Origin: Pseudomonadota bacterium
GTDB lineage: Bacteria > Pseudomonadota > Gammaproteobacteria > Burkholderiales > Burkholderiaceae_C
Assembly: GCA_018241985.1 (NCBI GenBank)
Contig: JAFECV010000052.1
Coordinates: forward strand, 1-9,516
Direction: 5' to 3'
Length of the DNA stretch: 9,516 bases
Shown here: positions 1-7,676 of the stretch, piece by piece
How positions within the stretch are numbered: the first letter of the stretch is position 1
How the letters are laid out: each line of letters opens with the position of its first letter
Program-made: the position numbers and the translations under genes
The notes under the pieces: model-generated
Databases searched by the model: none
Seen by the model: the letters and a program-made list of their open reading frames with translations, nothing else
What the model was told of the DNA's origin: nothing

Positions 1-505
1 GCACCATGCCGGGCCGCGCGAGCAGCGGCTCCAGCACCGCCCATTCGCGCGCCGACAGGTTCACCGGCTCGCCGTTCACGCTGGCCTCGCGCGTCGCCGG
101 GTTCAGGCTCACGCCCTTGTGCTGGAAGGTCGGCTCGCCGTGGCCGGCGCTGCGGCGCAGCAGCGCGCGGATGCGCGCCAGCAGCTCGTCGGTGTCGTAG
201 GGCTTGACCACGTAGTCGTCGGCGCCGGCGTCCAGGCCGGCAACCCGGTCGGCGACCGCGTCGCGCGCGGTCGCGATCAGCACCGGTACGCGCTCGCCGC
301 GCGTGCGCAAGTTGCGGAGCACGTCGAGCCCGTCGCGCCGCGGCAGGCCCAGGTCGAGCAGCACCAGGTCGTAGTTCTGCGAGCCGAGGGCGGTGTCGGC
401 CATCGCGCCGTCCTTGACCCAGTCGACCGCGTAATGCTCGGCGCGCAGCAGGTCCAGCACGGCCTCGCCGATCATGGTGTCGTCTTCGACCAGCAGCAAT
501 CGCAT
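1..505 (-). CDS. OmpR-family response regulator, PmrA/QseB-like (3' end outside window)
   Basis: This is a cytoplasmic two-component response regulator: a receiver domain phosphorylated by a partner kinase, followed by a DNA-binding winged helix. The first 168 residues are present. The receiver shows the acidic pair D8/D9 in LLLVEDD, the phospho-acceptor D51 in LVLLDLGLP, the switch residue T79 in LIATARD and K101 in DDYVVKPY. The start of the OmpR/PhoB DNA-binding domain is visible from about residue 125, with the [18 protein letters not shown] segment. The overall pattern ([26 protein letters not shown]) resembles the QseB/PmrA/TctD branch. The ATG at 503-505 is chosen because the receiver begins immediately after it; no strong Shine-Dalgarno is visible. 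It lies downstream of argH on the same strand, 102 bp away, with its own candidate promoter. The partner kinase is probably outside the window to the left. The branch assignment is by recognition, not a search. Confidence 0.93.
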   Translation of the reverse strand, partial: MRLLLVEDDTMIGEAVLDLLRAEHYAVDWVKDGAMADTALGSQNYDLVLLDLGLPRRDGLDVLRNLRTRGERVPVLIATARDAVADRVAGLDAGADDYVVKPYDTDELLARIRALLRRSAGHGEPTFQHKGVSLNPATREASVNGEPVNLSAREWAVLEPLLARPGMV

Positions 506-530
506 CGCGTCAACCCAGACCTTCGCGTTG

Positions 531-536
531 ATTATG
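531..536 (-). promoter_or_regulatory. Candidate -10 element for the OmpR-family regulator gene
   Basis: The minus strand reads CATAAT, five of six matches to TATAAT, 25 bp upstream of the start codon. No good -35 hexamer lies 17 bp upstream; that position falls inside the CTTAAG-type box, which fits an activator-dependent promoter. Transcription would begin near 524. Confidence 0.45.
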
Positions 537-547
537 GGCAGCGCCGG

Positions 548-564
548 CTTAGGCCAGCCTTAAG
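548..564 (-). promoter_or_regulatory. Candidate PmrA/QseB-type box (CTTAAG-N5-CCTAAG)
   Basis: Read on the minus strand, this 17-bp site is CTTAAG, five bases (GCTGG), then CCTAAG. It is a direct repeat with 11-bp spacing, one base short of two perfect CTTAAG half-sites. PmrA and QseB regulators are known to bind CTTAAG-N5-CTTAAG-like direct repeats. The gene 43 bp downstream encodes a regulator of that family, so autoregulation is the natural inference. The second half-site ends 11 bp upstream of a CATAAT -10 element and covers the -35 position, the arrangement expected for PhoB-class activators. AT-rich hexamers of this kind are uncommon in this GC-rich window. Confidence 0.55.
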
Positions 565-578
565 AGACGAGGGGGGAC

Positions 579-592
579 GGCCGCGCGCGGCC
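579..592. other. 14-bp GC palindrome downstream of argH
   Basis: GGCCGCGCGCGGCC is a perfect palindrome 16 bp past the argH stop codon. As RNA it could fold as a five-pair stem with a four-base loop. It is followed on the argH strand by a C-rich run rather than a T tract, so it is at best a weak terminator and may be chance in such GC-rich DNA. Confidence 0.25.
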
Positions 593-607
593 CCGCGGCG
601 GCGCGGT

Positions 608-2023
608 TCAGCCGAGGCGCTGCCGGTGCCGCGCGATCTGCGCGCGCACCTGGGTCGGCGCGGTGCCGCCTATCGTTGCGCGCGCGTCCAGCGAGCCGCG
701 CAGGCTCAGCGCGTCGTACACGTCCTCGTCGATGCGCGGATCGAACCCGCGCAGCACGTCGAGCGGCAGCTCGGACAGGTCGGCCCGCTGCGCGATCGCC
801 GCCTTCACCGCCTTCGCCACCGTTTCGTGCGCGTCGCGGAACGGCACGCCCTTGCGGACCAGGTAATCGGCGAGATCGGTCGCGGTCGCGTAGCCGCGCT
901 GCGCGGCCGCTTCCATCGCCGCCGCGCGCACCGTGATGCCGCCGACCAACTCGGCGAAGATGCGCAGCGTGTCGGCCAGCGTGTCGACCGTGTCGAACAG
1001 CGGCTCCTTGTCTTCCTGGTTGTCCTTGTTGTAGGCGAGCGGCTGGCCCTTCATCAGCGTGAAGAGGCCCATCAGGTGGCCGACCACGCGGCCACTCTTG
1101 CCGCGCGCGAGCTCGGGCACGTCCGGATTCTTCTTCTGCGGCATGATCGACGAGCCGGTGCAGAAGCGGTCGGCCAGGTCGATGAAGCCGACGCTCTGGT
1201 TCGTCCACAGCACCAGCTCTTCGGAGAGGCGGCTCACGTGCACCATGCACAGGCTCGCCGCCGCGGTGAACTCGATCGCGAAGTCGCGGTCGCTGACCGC
1301 GTCCAGGCTGTTCTGGCAGACGCAGGCTTCGCCTTCGTCGTCGACCATGCCCAGCGTCTTCGCGACCCGCTCGCGATCCAGCGGGTAGCTGGTGCCGGCC
1401 AGCGCCGCCGCGCCCAGCGGCAGCCGGTTGGTGCGACGGCGCACGTCCGCCATGCGCTCGGCATCGCGGCTGAACATCTCGACGTACGCGAGCATGTGGT
1501 GGCCGAAGCTCACCGGCTGCGCGACCTGCAGGTGCGTGAAGCCGGGCATGATCACGTCCGCGTGCCGATCGGCGAGATCGACCAGCGCCTTCTGCAGCGC
1601 GGTCAGCAGCAGCGCGATGCGGTCGATCTCGCCGCGCAGCCACAGGCGCACGTCGGTCGCGACCTGGTCGTTGCGGCTGCGCCCGGTGTGCAGGCGCTTG
1701 CCGGCGTCGCCGACCAGCTCGGTGAGCCGCGCCTCGATGTTCAGGTGCACGTCCTCGAGCTCGAGCTTCCACGCGAACGCGCCGGCCTCGATCTCCTGGC
1801 GGATCTGCGCCATGCCGCGAGCGATCGCCGCATGGTCCGCCGCCGAGATGATGCGCTGCGCGGCCAGCATCTCCGCATGCGCGAGGCTGCCTTCGATGTC
1901 GGCCTGCCAGAGACGCCGGTCGAACCCGACGCTGGCGGTGTAGCGTTGCACCAGCTCGCTCATCGGCTCGGAGAACAGCGCCGACCACGCCTGTGACTTT
2001 TTACCGAGCTGGTTCGAGGACAT
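608..2023 (-). CDS. argH: Argininosuccinate lyase
   Basis: ArgH cleaves argininosuccinate to arginine and fumarate, the last step of arginine biosynthesis; it is a cytoplasmic homotetramer of the fumarase/aspartase superfamily. The 471-residue product is complete and close to the usual length of about 460. Visible motifs include HTGRSRND near residue 115, [10 protein letters not shown] with H164, and the superfamily signature [12 protein letters not shown] at about 290-301, whose serine (291/292) lies on the mobile catalytic loop. [17 protein letters not shown] follows downstream. The start at 2021-2023 is preferred over the internal ATG at 1961-1963 because residues 4-20 ([17 protein letters not shown]) match the N-terminus remembered for Burkholderiales ArgH. 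No clear Shine-Dalgarno precedes it. A short loop ([13 protein letters not shown]) looks a few residues longer than in the Burkholderia protein. The start codon overlaps that of the divergent kinase gene. Confidence 0.97.
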   Translation of the reverse strand: MSSNQLGKKSQAWSALFSEPMSELVQRYTASVGFDRRLWQADIEGSLAHAEMLAAQRIISAADHAAIARGMAQIRQEIEAGAFAWKLELEDVHLNIEARLTELVGDAGKRLHTGRSRNDQVATDVRLWLRGEIDRIALLLTALQKALVDLADRHADVIMPGFTHLQVAQPVSFGHHMLAYVEMFSRDAERMADVRRRTNRLPLGAAALAGTSYPLDRERVAKTLGMVDDEGEACVCQNSLDAVSDRDFAIEFTAAASLCMVHVSRLSEELVLWTNQSVGFIDLADRFCTGSSIMPQKKNPDVPELARGKSGRVVGHLMGLFTLMKGQPLAYNKDNQEDKEPLFDTVDTLADTLRIFAELVGGITVRAAAMEAAAQRGYATATDLADYLVRKGVPFRDAHETVAKAVKAAIAQRADLSELPLDVLRGFDPRIDEDVYDALSLRGSLDARATIGGTAPTQVRAQIARHRQRLG

Positions 2024-3089
2024 GTGGCGCAGAATTGGATGGATGCGAGACTCGCAAATTCTATCGGCGTTCTCCGACCTGCCGGCGCCGGGCGCCGACC
2101 CGCTGCCGGCCGCCGCGCCGGCAGCGACGCTGGTGTTCGACGCCTGCCATGTCGGCGTGATCCTGCGCGCGGTGCTGTTCGTGGAGGCGGTGGTCGGCGT
2201 CGGCCTGATGTTCGCCGCCGCCAGCTTTGCCGACTGGCTGTCGCAGCTCTCGCTGATCACCGGGGCCGCGCTGCCGGCGACGCTGGCCTGGCTGGTGGTC
2301 GCCTGCAGCCTGAAGCGCCCGCTGGCGCGGCTCGCGCGCGCCGCGCAGTACGCGGCCGGCGTGGTGCTGGGCGCCTGCGCCGGGTTGTACGGCTGCGGCA
2401 TGCTGGTGCTGGTGCGCCTGGCCGAGCGCCCGCCCTGGCTCGCCAGCGCCTGCCTGGGCGCGCTGCTGGCGGCGCTGCTGGTGGTCGCGCTGGTGCTGCG
2501 CGCCAAGGGCCGCGCGCCGGCGCAGGCCACCGCGCGCCTCGCGGAACTGCAGGCGCGCATCCGCCCTCATTTCCTGTTCAACACGCTCAACAGCGCGATC
2601 GCGCTGGTGCGCGCGGAGCCCGCGCGCGCCGAGGCGATGCTGGAAGACCTGAGCGACCTGTTCCGCCACGCGCTGGCCGATCCGGCCGAGTCGGTCACGC
2701 TGGCGCAGGAGATCGCGCTCGCGCAGCGCTACCTCGCGATCGAGCAGATCCGCTTCGGCGCGCGCATGCGGGTCGAGTGGGCGCTCGATCCGCGCGCCGA
2801 CGATGCGCGGCTACCGCCGCTGCTGCTGCAGCCGCTGGTGGAAAACGCGGTTCGGCACGGCGTCGAGCCGAGCGCCGACGGTGCGCAGCTCAAAATTTCG
2901 ACCCAGCGGCGCGGCTCCAGCGTGGTGATCAAGGTCACGAACACGGTCGCGGCGCAGGGCCGCCGCGGCAACGGCGTGGCGCTGGAGAACGTGCGCGACC
3001 GCCTGAGCCTGCTGCACGACGTGCAGGGGCGCTTCCAGACCGTGCTGAAGGACGGCGTGTTCCAGGCGCGCATCGAGGTGCCAAAGTGA
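2022..3089 (+). CDS. LytS/AlgZ-like membrane sensor histidine kinase
   Basis: This membrane histidine kinase belongs to the His_kinase (LytS/YehU/AlgZ) family and very likely phosphorylates the LytTR regulator encoded next. A 355-residue frame has a short soluble N-terminus, then four hydrophobic segments at about 45-70, 75-97, 110-134 and 137-160 with almost no periplasmic loops. The phospho-acceptor motif [11 protein letters not shown] follows, with H183. The ATP-binding region shows the N-box [14 protein letters not shown] (N275) and a G-box [13 protein letters not shown] (G316-G318). No PAS or GAF sensor domain is seen, so the signal is probably read by the membrane part. The start is uncertain: ATG 2022 overlaps the argH start codon, and ATG 2043 ([10 protein letters not shown]) is equally possible and would leave 19 bp between the genes; neither has a convincing Shine-Dalgarno. 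The position next to argH resembles Pseudomonas algZ/fimS, but the regulon here is unknown. Confidence 0.9.
   Translation: MWRRIGWMRDSQILSAFSDLPAPGADPLPAAAPAATLVFDACHVGVILRAVLFVEAVVGVGLMFAAASFADWLSQLSLITGAALPATLAWLVVACSLKRPLARLARAAQYAAGVVLGACAGLYGCGMLVLVRLAERPPWLASACLGALLAALLVVALVLRAKGRAPAQATARLAELQARIRPHFLFNTLNSAIALVRAEPARAEAMLEDLSDLFRHALADPAESVTLAQEIALAQRYLAIEQIRFGARMRVEWALDPRADDARLPPLLLQPLVENAVRHGVEPSADGAQLKISTQRRGSSVVIKVTNTVAAQGRRGNGVALENVRDRLSLLHDVQGRFQTVLKDGVFQARIEVPK
2058..2063 (-). promoter_or_regulatory. Weak -10-like element for argH, inside the kinase gene
   Basis: The minus strand reads GATAGAAT, with TAGAAT (five of six matches to TATAAT) 34 bp upstream of the argH start. The -35 position (CCGGCA) matches poorly. 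If real, the argH promoter lies within the 5' coding part of the divergent kinase gene. Confidence 0.25.
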
Positions 3090-3090
3090 A

Positions 3091-3210
3091 ACACCCCCAG
3101 TCTTCGCGCACTGCGTGTCGCTTCGCCAACCTCCTCTACAGGGGGCACCGCCAGCGGACCGGCGAAGCCGGATCCGCGGCGGCCGATGGAACGGCCTGCT
3201 CCGCGGCCCC
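3091..3210. repeat. Structured intergenic repeat between kinase and regulator genes
   Basis: This is non-coding DNA with nested inverted repeats. GCTTCGCC (3120-3127) pairs perfectly with GGCGAAGC (3161-3168). GGCCG and CGGCC enclose an ATGGAA loop, and these are bracketed by two CCGCGG copies. CCCCC near the left end can pair with GGGGG near 3141. From memory it closely resembles an interspersed repeat frequent between genes in Acidovorax, Delftia and relatives, including the phrase AGCGGACCGGCGAAGCCGG. Exact ends are estimates. It fills most of the 174-bp gap between two genes expected to be cotranscribed. Confidence 0.6.
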
Positions 3211-3251
3211 TCGAACGCGTTTCATGCGTCGCGGGTCGGGCGAAGCGCGGT

Positions 3252-3255
3252 GGAG
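3252..3255 (+). promoter_or_regulatory. Ribosome binding site deciding the LytTR regulator start
   Basis: GGAG lies eight bases before the ATG at 3264. It supports that start over an upstream in-frame ATG at 3186, which lies within the intergenic repeat and would add 26 residues not belonging to the receiver domain. Confidence 0.7.
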
Positions 3256-3263
3256 CAACTGAG

Positions 3264-4004
3264 ATGAGCCTCAGCGTGCTGATCGTCGACGACGAGCCGC
3301 TGGCGCGTGCGCGGCTGCGCGCGCTGCTCTCCGACTGCCGCGCGCCGGCGGTGGTGCTCGGCGGCGAAGCCGCGAACGCGGCCGAGGCGGTGGCGCTGCT
3401 GCAGCGCCAGACGTTCGACGCGGCGCTGCTCGACATCAACATGCCCGGCGCCGATGGCCTCGCGCTCGCGCAGACGCTGCGCGGCCTGCCGCAGCCGCCG
3501 GCGCTGGTGTTCGTGACCGCGCATGCCCAGCACGCGGTGACCGCGTTCGAGCTTGACGCGGCGGACTACCTGACGAAGCCGGTGCGGCTCGAGCGCCTGC
3601 AGGCCGCGCTACAGAAAGTGGAGCGCATCATCGGCAGTCGACAAGGGCTTGCGGCCGATCCGGCACGAGAAATGCTGCTGGTGCAGGAACGCGGACGGAT
3701 CGAGCGGGTGCCGCTGGCCGAGGTGGTGTATTTCAAGTCGGAGCAGAAGTACGTCACCGTGCGCACCGCCGCGCGCAGCTACGTGATCGACGAGAGCCTG
3801 AACGCGCTGGAGGAACGCCACGCGCCGCGTTTCATGCGCATCCACCGCAACGCGCTGGTCGCGCGGCTCGCGCTGCGCGCGCTCGAACGCAATTTCGATG
3901 CCGAAGAGGGCGAGGGCTGGGCGGTGCGCCTCGCCGGCGTCGACGAACTGCTGACCGTGTCGCGGCGCCAGGTCGTCGCGGTGCGCGAAGCGATCGGCGG
4001 CTGA
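3264..4004 (+). CDS. AlgR-like LytTR-family response regulator
   Basis: This transcription regulator pairs a CheY-like receiver with a C-terminal LytTR DNA-binding domain (246 residues, the usual AlgR/LytR size). The receiver shows D9/D10 in LIVDDEP, phospho-acceptor D57 in ALLDINMPG, T85 in FVTAH and K105 in DYLTKPV. From about 145 the LytTR domain reads MLLVQERGRIERVPLAEVV, then YFKSEQKYVTV, LEERHAPRFMRIHRNALV and a terminal LLTVSRRQVVAVREA, all typical of the family. The start is fixed by a GGAG site eight bases upstream. Its partner is almost certainly the kinase encoded just upstream; the pair resembles Pseudomonas AlgZ/AlgR, which sits in the same argH to hemC neighbourhood. Target genes cannot be read from this window. 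It converges with the hydroxylase gene, 16 bp apart, with no recognisable terminator in the gap. Confidence 0.94.
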   Translation: MSLSVLIVDDEPLARARLRALLSDCRAPAVVLGGEAANAAEAVALLQRQTFDAALLDINMPGADGLALAQTLRGLPQPPALVFVTAHAQHAVTAFELDAADYLTKPVRLERLQAALQKVERIIGSRQGLAADPAREMLLVQERGRIERVPLAEVVYFKSEQKYVTVRTAARSYVIDESLNALEERHAPRFMRIHRNALVARLALRALERNFDAEEGEGWAVRLAGVDELLTVSRRQVVAVREAIGG

Positions 4005-4020
4005 GGGGGCGGCTGACGGC

Positions 4021-4563
4021 CTACTTCAACGTGCCGAATACACGGTCCCAGAACAGCGTCGTGACGCCGTAGTACCCCGCGGCCCCGCGGCGATGATGCA
4101 TCGCATGGGCGCGGCGCAGCGTGTGCATCCAGCGCGAGCCGCCATGCCAGTGGTGCACCGCGTGGTGGATGCACGAGTAGCCGAGATAGCCGGTCATCAC
4201 GCCCAGCGTCAGCGCAGCCGCGCGCCAGCGGTTGCCGAGCAGCAGCGCGGGCAGGTAGACCAGCAGCACGATCAGCGCCGCGCTGACCGCGGTCGGCGTG
4301 CAGATCAGCGCGGTCGGTCGCTCGTGGTGCGCCGCGTGCCAGGTGGAGAACGGCGGCAGCCCGTGCAGCACGAAGCGATGCGCCAGGTATTCCAGCAGGC
4401 TCCAGCTGAGCAGGCCCAGCACGATCAGCGCGCCCATCGCCGCGCGCTCGGACGGTGGCCCGGCGACGCCGATCAGGCCGGCCAGCAGCGCCACCGCCAG
4501 ACCGTGAACCACGAAGTCGGCGACATAGGCCAGGCGGCTGTGTTCCAGTGCAGAGCTTCCCAT
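4021..4563 (-). CDS. Membrane fatty-acid hydroxylase / sterol desaturase family protein
   Basis: This is a 180-residue integral membrane protein of the fatty acid hydroxylase superfamily, whose members use a di-iron centre held by histidine clusters to hydroxylate or desaturate lipids. The clusters are all present: HRFVLH (62-67), HAAHH (76-80), HHAVHH (133-138) and HAMHH (153-157). Hydrophobic segments lie at about 15-35, 43-60, 92-110 and 115-130. The HR-F-x-x-H and H-x-x-HH arrangement followed by P is like the FA2H/Scs7 group of fatty-acid 2-hydroxylases, but the cytochrome b5 domain of the eukaryotic enzymes is absent, so electrons must come from elsewhere. The substrate is unknown: a membrane acyl chain, possibly in ornithine lipid or lipid A, is a guess. 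It sits downstream of ppc on the same strand but 119 bp away, so cotranscription is uncertain. The start ATG is the first in frame, with only a weak Shine-Dalgarno. Confidence 0.85.
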   Translation of the reverse strand: MGSSALEHSRLAYVADFVVHGLAVALLAGLIGVAGPPSERAAMGALIVLGLLSWSLLEYLAHRFVLHGLPPFSTWHAAHHERPTALICTPTAVSAALIVLLVYLPALLLGNRWRAAALTLGVMTGYLGYSCIHHAVHHWHGGSRWMHTLRRAHAMHHRRGAAGYYGVTTLFWDRVFGTLK

Positions 4564-4682
4564 GCACTACCCATCCCAACTCGTTGCAAACTGTTGTTCT
4601 AAGCCCGGCCGGAGCCGCTCGCGCCGCTCCAGCCCGCTCGGTTTTGATCTTACGCGCTCGTCATCGTTCACGGTGCGTGGGG
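4564..4682. other. Gap between hydroxylase and ppc genes
   Basis: No gene is seen in these 119 bp. A short inverted repeat, GGAGC (4611-4615) with GCTCC (4626-4630), could form a small stem after ppc, but no T tract follows on that strand. No confident promoter for the hydroxylase gene was found. Confidence 0.3.
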
Positions 4683-7580
4683 TCATCCGGTGTTGCGCAG
4701 GCCGGCGGCGATGCCGTTGATCGAGATGTGGATGCCGCGCCGCACCCGCTCGTCGGCCTCGCCGGCGCGGTAGCGGCGCATCAGCTCCACCTGCAGATGG
4801 TGCAAAGGGTCGATGTACGGAAAGCGGTGCCGGATCGAACGCGCCAGCGCCGCGTTGTGCGCGAGCCGCTGGCGTTCTTGCGTGATCAGCGCCAGCGCTT
4901 CGACGGTGCGCTGCCATTCGGCCTCGATCGCGCCGAACACCTTGCGGCGCAGCCGTGCATCGGCCACCAGATCGGCGTAGCGCGACGCCAGCGCCAGATC
5001 GCTCTTGGCCAGCACCATGTCGATGTTGGACAGCAGGGTCCGGAAGAACGGCCACTGCTGATACATTTTTTGTAGCAACCTGAGCGCTTCCCGTCTGCGT
5101 TTCGGGCCATTTTCATTCAAAAAATCCTGCACCGCGCCGCCGAAACCGTACCAGCCCGGCAACGTGAGGCGGCACTGGCCCCAGCTGAAGCCCCAGGGGA
5201 TCGCGCGCAGGTCCTCGATGCGCTGCGAGGCCTTGCGCGACGCCGGACGCGAGCCGATGTTCAGCTCCGCGATCTCGCGGATCGGCGTCGCGTTGTAGAA
5301 GTACTCGGCAAACCCCTCGGTCTCGTACACGAGCGCGCGGTACGCGGCCATGCTGCGCTGCGACAGCTCTTCGGCCGCGGCCAGGAACGCCGCGCTCGCC
5401 GCCTGCGTCGGCTGCAGCAGCGTGGCCTCGAGCGTGGCCGCGACCAGCGTCTCCAGGTTGCGCCGGCCGATCTCGGGGTTCGCGTACTTGGACGCGATCA
5501 CCTCGCCCTGTTCGGTGAGCCGGATCTGGCCGCGCACCGTGCCCGGCGGCTGCGCCAGGATCGCCTGGTAGCTCGGGCCGCCGCCGCGGCCGACGGTGCC
5601 GCCGCGGCCGTGGAACAGCCGCAGCCGCACGCCGTGGCTCGCTGCCAGCTCGTCGAACAGCTCGACCAGCGCGATCTCGGCGCGGTACAGCTCCCAGTTG
5701 CTGGTGAAGATGCCGCCGTCCTTGTTGCTGTCGGAGTAGCCGAGCATGATGTCCTGCTCGGCGCCGGAGCGCGCCAGCAGCGCGGCCACGCCGGGCAGCG
5801 CGTAGAACTCGCGCATGATGGGCGCGGCATTGCGCAGGTCCTCGATGGTCTCGAACAGCGGCACCACGATCAGGTCAGCGCGCGTGTGCGCGTCGTCCAG
5901 CACGCCCTGCATCAGGCCGGCTTCCTGCATCAGCAGCAGCACCTCGAGCAGGTCGCTCACGGTCTCGGTGTGGCTGATGATGCAGTGGCGGATCGCGGCA
6001 TCGCCGAACTGCTCGCGCAGCTCGCGCGCGGTCTCGAAGATCGCGAGCTCGCTCTGCGTCAATGCCGAATACTGAACGCCGCGCACGCGCAGCGCGCGCG
6101 CGTCGTTCAGCAGCGCCAGCAGCAGCGTGCGCCGCGCCGGTTCATCGAGCCTCGAATAGTCCGGTTCGATGCCCGCGGCGGCGAGCAGCTCGGCCACCAC
6201 CCGCTCGTGCTGGTCCGAACTCTGGCGCAGGTCGATCGTCGCGAGGTGGAAGCCGAACACCTGGGCGGCGCGGATCAGCCCGTGCAGCCGCTGCGCGACC
6301 AGCGCCGCGCCGCGGTGCGCGAGCAGCGACGCCTCGATCGTGCGCAGGTCGCGCAGAAAATCTTCGGCCTTGGGATACGGATCCTGCGGCGCGACCGCGT
6401 GGCGCGCCGCGTCGCCACCGGTAAGAATCTTCAGCGTCGCGGCCAGGCGCGCATAGACGCCGGTGAGCGCGCGCCGGTACGGCTCGTCGCGGCGGTGCTC
6501 GCTGGTGTCCGGCGAGCGCTCGGCCAGCGCCTGCATCTCGGGGCTCACCTGCACCAGCAGCGCCGACATCGAGAGCTCGCCGCCGAGCCGGTGCACCTCG
6601 GTCAGGTGATGGCGCAGCGCGACCTCGGCCTGGCGCCGCATCGCGTAGCGCAGCGTCTGGGCGTCGACGTTCGGGTTGCCGTCGCGGTCGCCGCCGATCC
6701 ACTGCCCCATGCGCAGGAATGCGTGCACCGCGTGCCCGCCGAGCTCGGCTTCCAGCGCCTCGTACAGGCGCGGGATCTCGCGCAGGAACGTGGCCTCGTA
6801 ATAGCCGAGCGCGTTCTCGACCTCGTCCAGCACGGTCAGCTTCGACAGGCGCAGCAGCCGCGTGTGCCAGAGCTGCATCACGCGCGCGCGCAGTTGCGCC
6901 TCGTTCGCTGCGAGCTCGCGCGGCGTCAGCGCGTCGCGGCCGGCCCCCGCGTCGACCGCGCATTCCGCGCGCTGGCGGATCTCGTCGCGCGCCGCCAGCA
7001 GCTGGGCGATCTCGCGCTCGGCATCGAGCAGGCTCTTGCGCTGCACCTCGGTCGGGTGCGCGGTCAGCACCGGCGACAGGTAGGCCTGCGCCAGCGTTCC
7101 GGCCACCGCCTTGGGCGCGATGCCGGCCGCGCGCAGCCGCGAGAACGCGACCTCGATGCTGCCTTCCTGCGCGCTGCCGAGCCGCTCGTGCACCGCGCGG
7201 CGGCGGATGTGGTGCCGGTCCTCGGCCAGGTTCGCCAGATGGCTGAAGTAGGTGAACGCGCGGATCACGCTCACCGCCTGCGCGCCGCTCAGGCCCTTCA
7301 GCAGTTTTTTTAGCGCCGCGTCGGCGCGCGCGTCGGCGTCGCGGCGGAACGCGACCGAGAGCTTGCGCACCTGCTCGACCAGCTCGTACGCGGCGACGCC
7401 GTCCTGCTCGCGGATCACGTCGCCGAGGATGCGCCCGAGCAGCCGGATGTCCTCGGCCAGCGGGCGCTCGTTGTCGCGCTTGTCCTTCGTCGGGCGCTGC
7501 GCCGGGCGCGCGCGGGCCGGGCGTGCGGAGGTGTCGATGCCTGCATCTGCCGCTGCGCCGGCGCGGGTTCGGGTCGTCAT
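4683..7580 (-). CDS. ppc: Phosphoenolpyruvate carboxylase
   Basis: Ppc adds bicarbonate to phosphoenolpyruvate to give oxaloacetate, refilling the TCA cycle and aspartate-family synthesis; it is a cytoplasmic tetramer regulated by aspartate and acetyl-CoA. The 965-residue product is longer than the E. coli enzyme (883). Landmarks are [12 protein letters not shown] with catalytic H175, [14 protein letters not shown] (291-304), [11 protein letters not shown], the glycine-rich loop [13 protein letters not shown] with H657 and R659, [16 protein letters not shown], and the normal carboxy terminus [12 protein letters not shown]. The ATG at 7578-7580 is chosen: AAGGA lies 10 bases upstream and the 210-bp extension before it is unlike the family. 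The first 45 residues are a low-complexity Ala/Arg/Thr stretch. Residues 818-843 are encoded by an unusual AT-rich patch (separate entry) and look about seven residues longer than E. coli between the LPGWYG and WPFF landmarks. It is divergent from hemC. Confidence 0.97.
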   Translation of the reverse strand: MTTRTRAGAAADAGIDTSARPARARPAQRPTKDKRDNERPLAEDIRLLGRILGDVIREQDGVAAYELVEQVRKLSVAFRRDADARADAALKKLLKGLSGAQAVSVIRAFTYFSHLANLAEDRHHIRRRAVHERLGSAQEGSIEVAFSRLRAAGIAPKAVAGTLAQAYLSPVLTAHPTEVQRKSLLDAEREIAQLLAARDEIRQRAECAVDAGAGRDALTPRELAANEAQLRARVMQLWHTRLLRLSKLTVLDEVENALGYYEATFLREIPRLYEALEAELGGHAVHAFLRMGQWIGGDRDGNPNVDAQTLRYAMRRQAEVALRHHLTEVHRLGGELSMSALLVQVSPEMQALAERSPDTSEHRRDEPYRRALTGVYARLAATLKILTGGDAARHAVAPQDPYPKAEDFLRDLRTIEASLLAHRGAALVAQRLHGLIRAAQVFGFHLATIDLRQSSDQHERVVAELLAAAGIEPDYSRLDEPARRTLLLALLNDARALRVRGVQYSALTQSELAIFETARELREQFGDAAIRHCIISHTETVSDLLEVLLLMQEAGLMQGVLDDAHTRADLIVVPLFETIEDLRNAAPIMREFYALPGVAALLARSGAEQDIMLGYSDSNKDGGIFTSNWELYRAEIALVELFDELAASHGVRLRLFHGRGGTVGRGGGPSYQAILAQPPGTVRGQIRLTEQGEVIASKYANPEIGRRNLETLVAATLEATLLQPTQAASAAFLAAAEELSQRSMAAYRALVYETEGFAEYFYNATPIREIAELNIGSRPASRKASQRIEDLRAIPWGFSWGQCRLTLPGWYGFGGAVQDFLNENGPKRRREALRLLQKMYQQWPFFRTLLSNIDMVLAKSDLALASRYADLVADARLRRKVFGAIEAEWQRTVEALALITQERQRLAHNAALARSIRHRFPYIDPLHHLQVELMRRYRAGEADERVRRGIHISINGIAAGLRNTG
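5058..5127 (-). repeat. AT-rich repeat-like patch inside ppc
   Basis: This stretch has long A and T runs and codons rare in its surroundings (TTT, TTG, AAT, GAA, AAA, AGA), encoding [18 protein letters not shown] and onward. It contains a small hairpin: TACA (5062-5065) with TGTA (5071-5074) around five Ts, extended by TG/CA across one mismatch. Its minus strand aligns ungapped with the hemD patch at 38 of 70 positions, with a core TTGCTAC-(T/A)-AAAAAT shared by both. From memory it also resembles a Comamonadaceae interspersed repeat with GTAGC, GCGCTT and GGCC-ATTTT blocks. The reading frame is kept. The boundaries are approximate. Confidence 0.5.
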
Positions 7581-7676
7581 CGGAGCTTCATCCTTGGCGC
7601 CGCATGCGGGCGGTGCGCGTGCGGCGAAATGCCGCATGCTAGCATCGGCCATCCCTCCCGAAAGAGCTGCTTGAAG
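7581..7676. promoter_or_regulatory. Divergent ppc/hemC promoter region with two inverted repeats
   Basis: This 96-bp gap separates the two divergent starts and must drive both genes. ATGCTAGCAT (7636-7645) is a perfect 10-bp palindrome that gives TAGCAT, a weak -10-like hexamer, on both strands. Just left, TGCGGC and GCCGCA (7620-7636) form a six-pair hairpin around GAAAT. No strong -35 element is visible for either direction. On the ppc strand AAGGA precedes the ATG by 10 bases. For hemC, GAAAGAG lies 10 bases before the GTG. Confidence 0.4.

Noticed and set aside
579..592. The GC palindrome after argH as a genuine rho-independent terminator
   Set aside because: No T tract follows it on the argH strand and the usable loop is minimal, so it is listed only as a weak element.
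119..1996. A 625-codon open frame on the plus strand opposite argH
   Set aside because: It is the shadow of argH in high-GC DNA: biased, Arg/Ala/Gln/His-rich composition with no recognisable domain, while the minus strand encodes a complete ArgH.
2024..3262. A 412-codon frame overlapping the kinase gene and running through the intergenic repeat
   Set aside because: It is Arg/Ala/Gly-rich without domains, and the kinase frame carries all the catalytic motifs.
7305..7311. A run of seven T (CTA AAA AAA in ppc), fitting an A-AAA-AAA slippery heptamer
   Set aside because: Both lysines fit the normal ppc frame and I see no stimulatory structure or meaningful alternative product. Minor transcriptional slippage is possible but not supported.
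5610..7313. A 567-codon open frame on the plus strand opposite ppc
   Set aside because: It is antisense to well-conserved ppc motifs and has the same low-complexity, His/Arg/Gln-rich shadow composition with no family signature.
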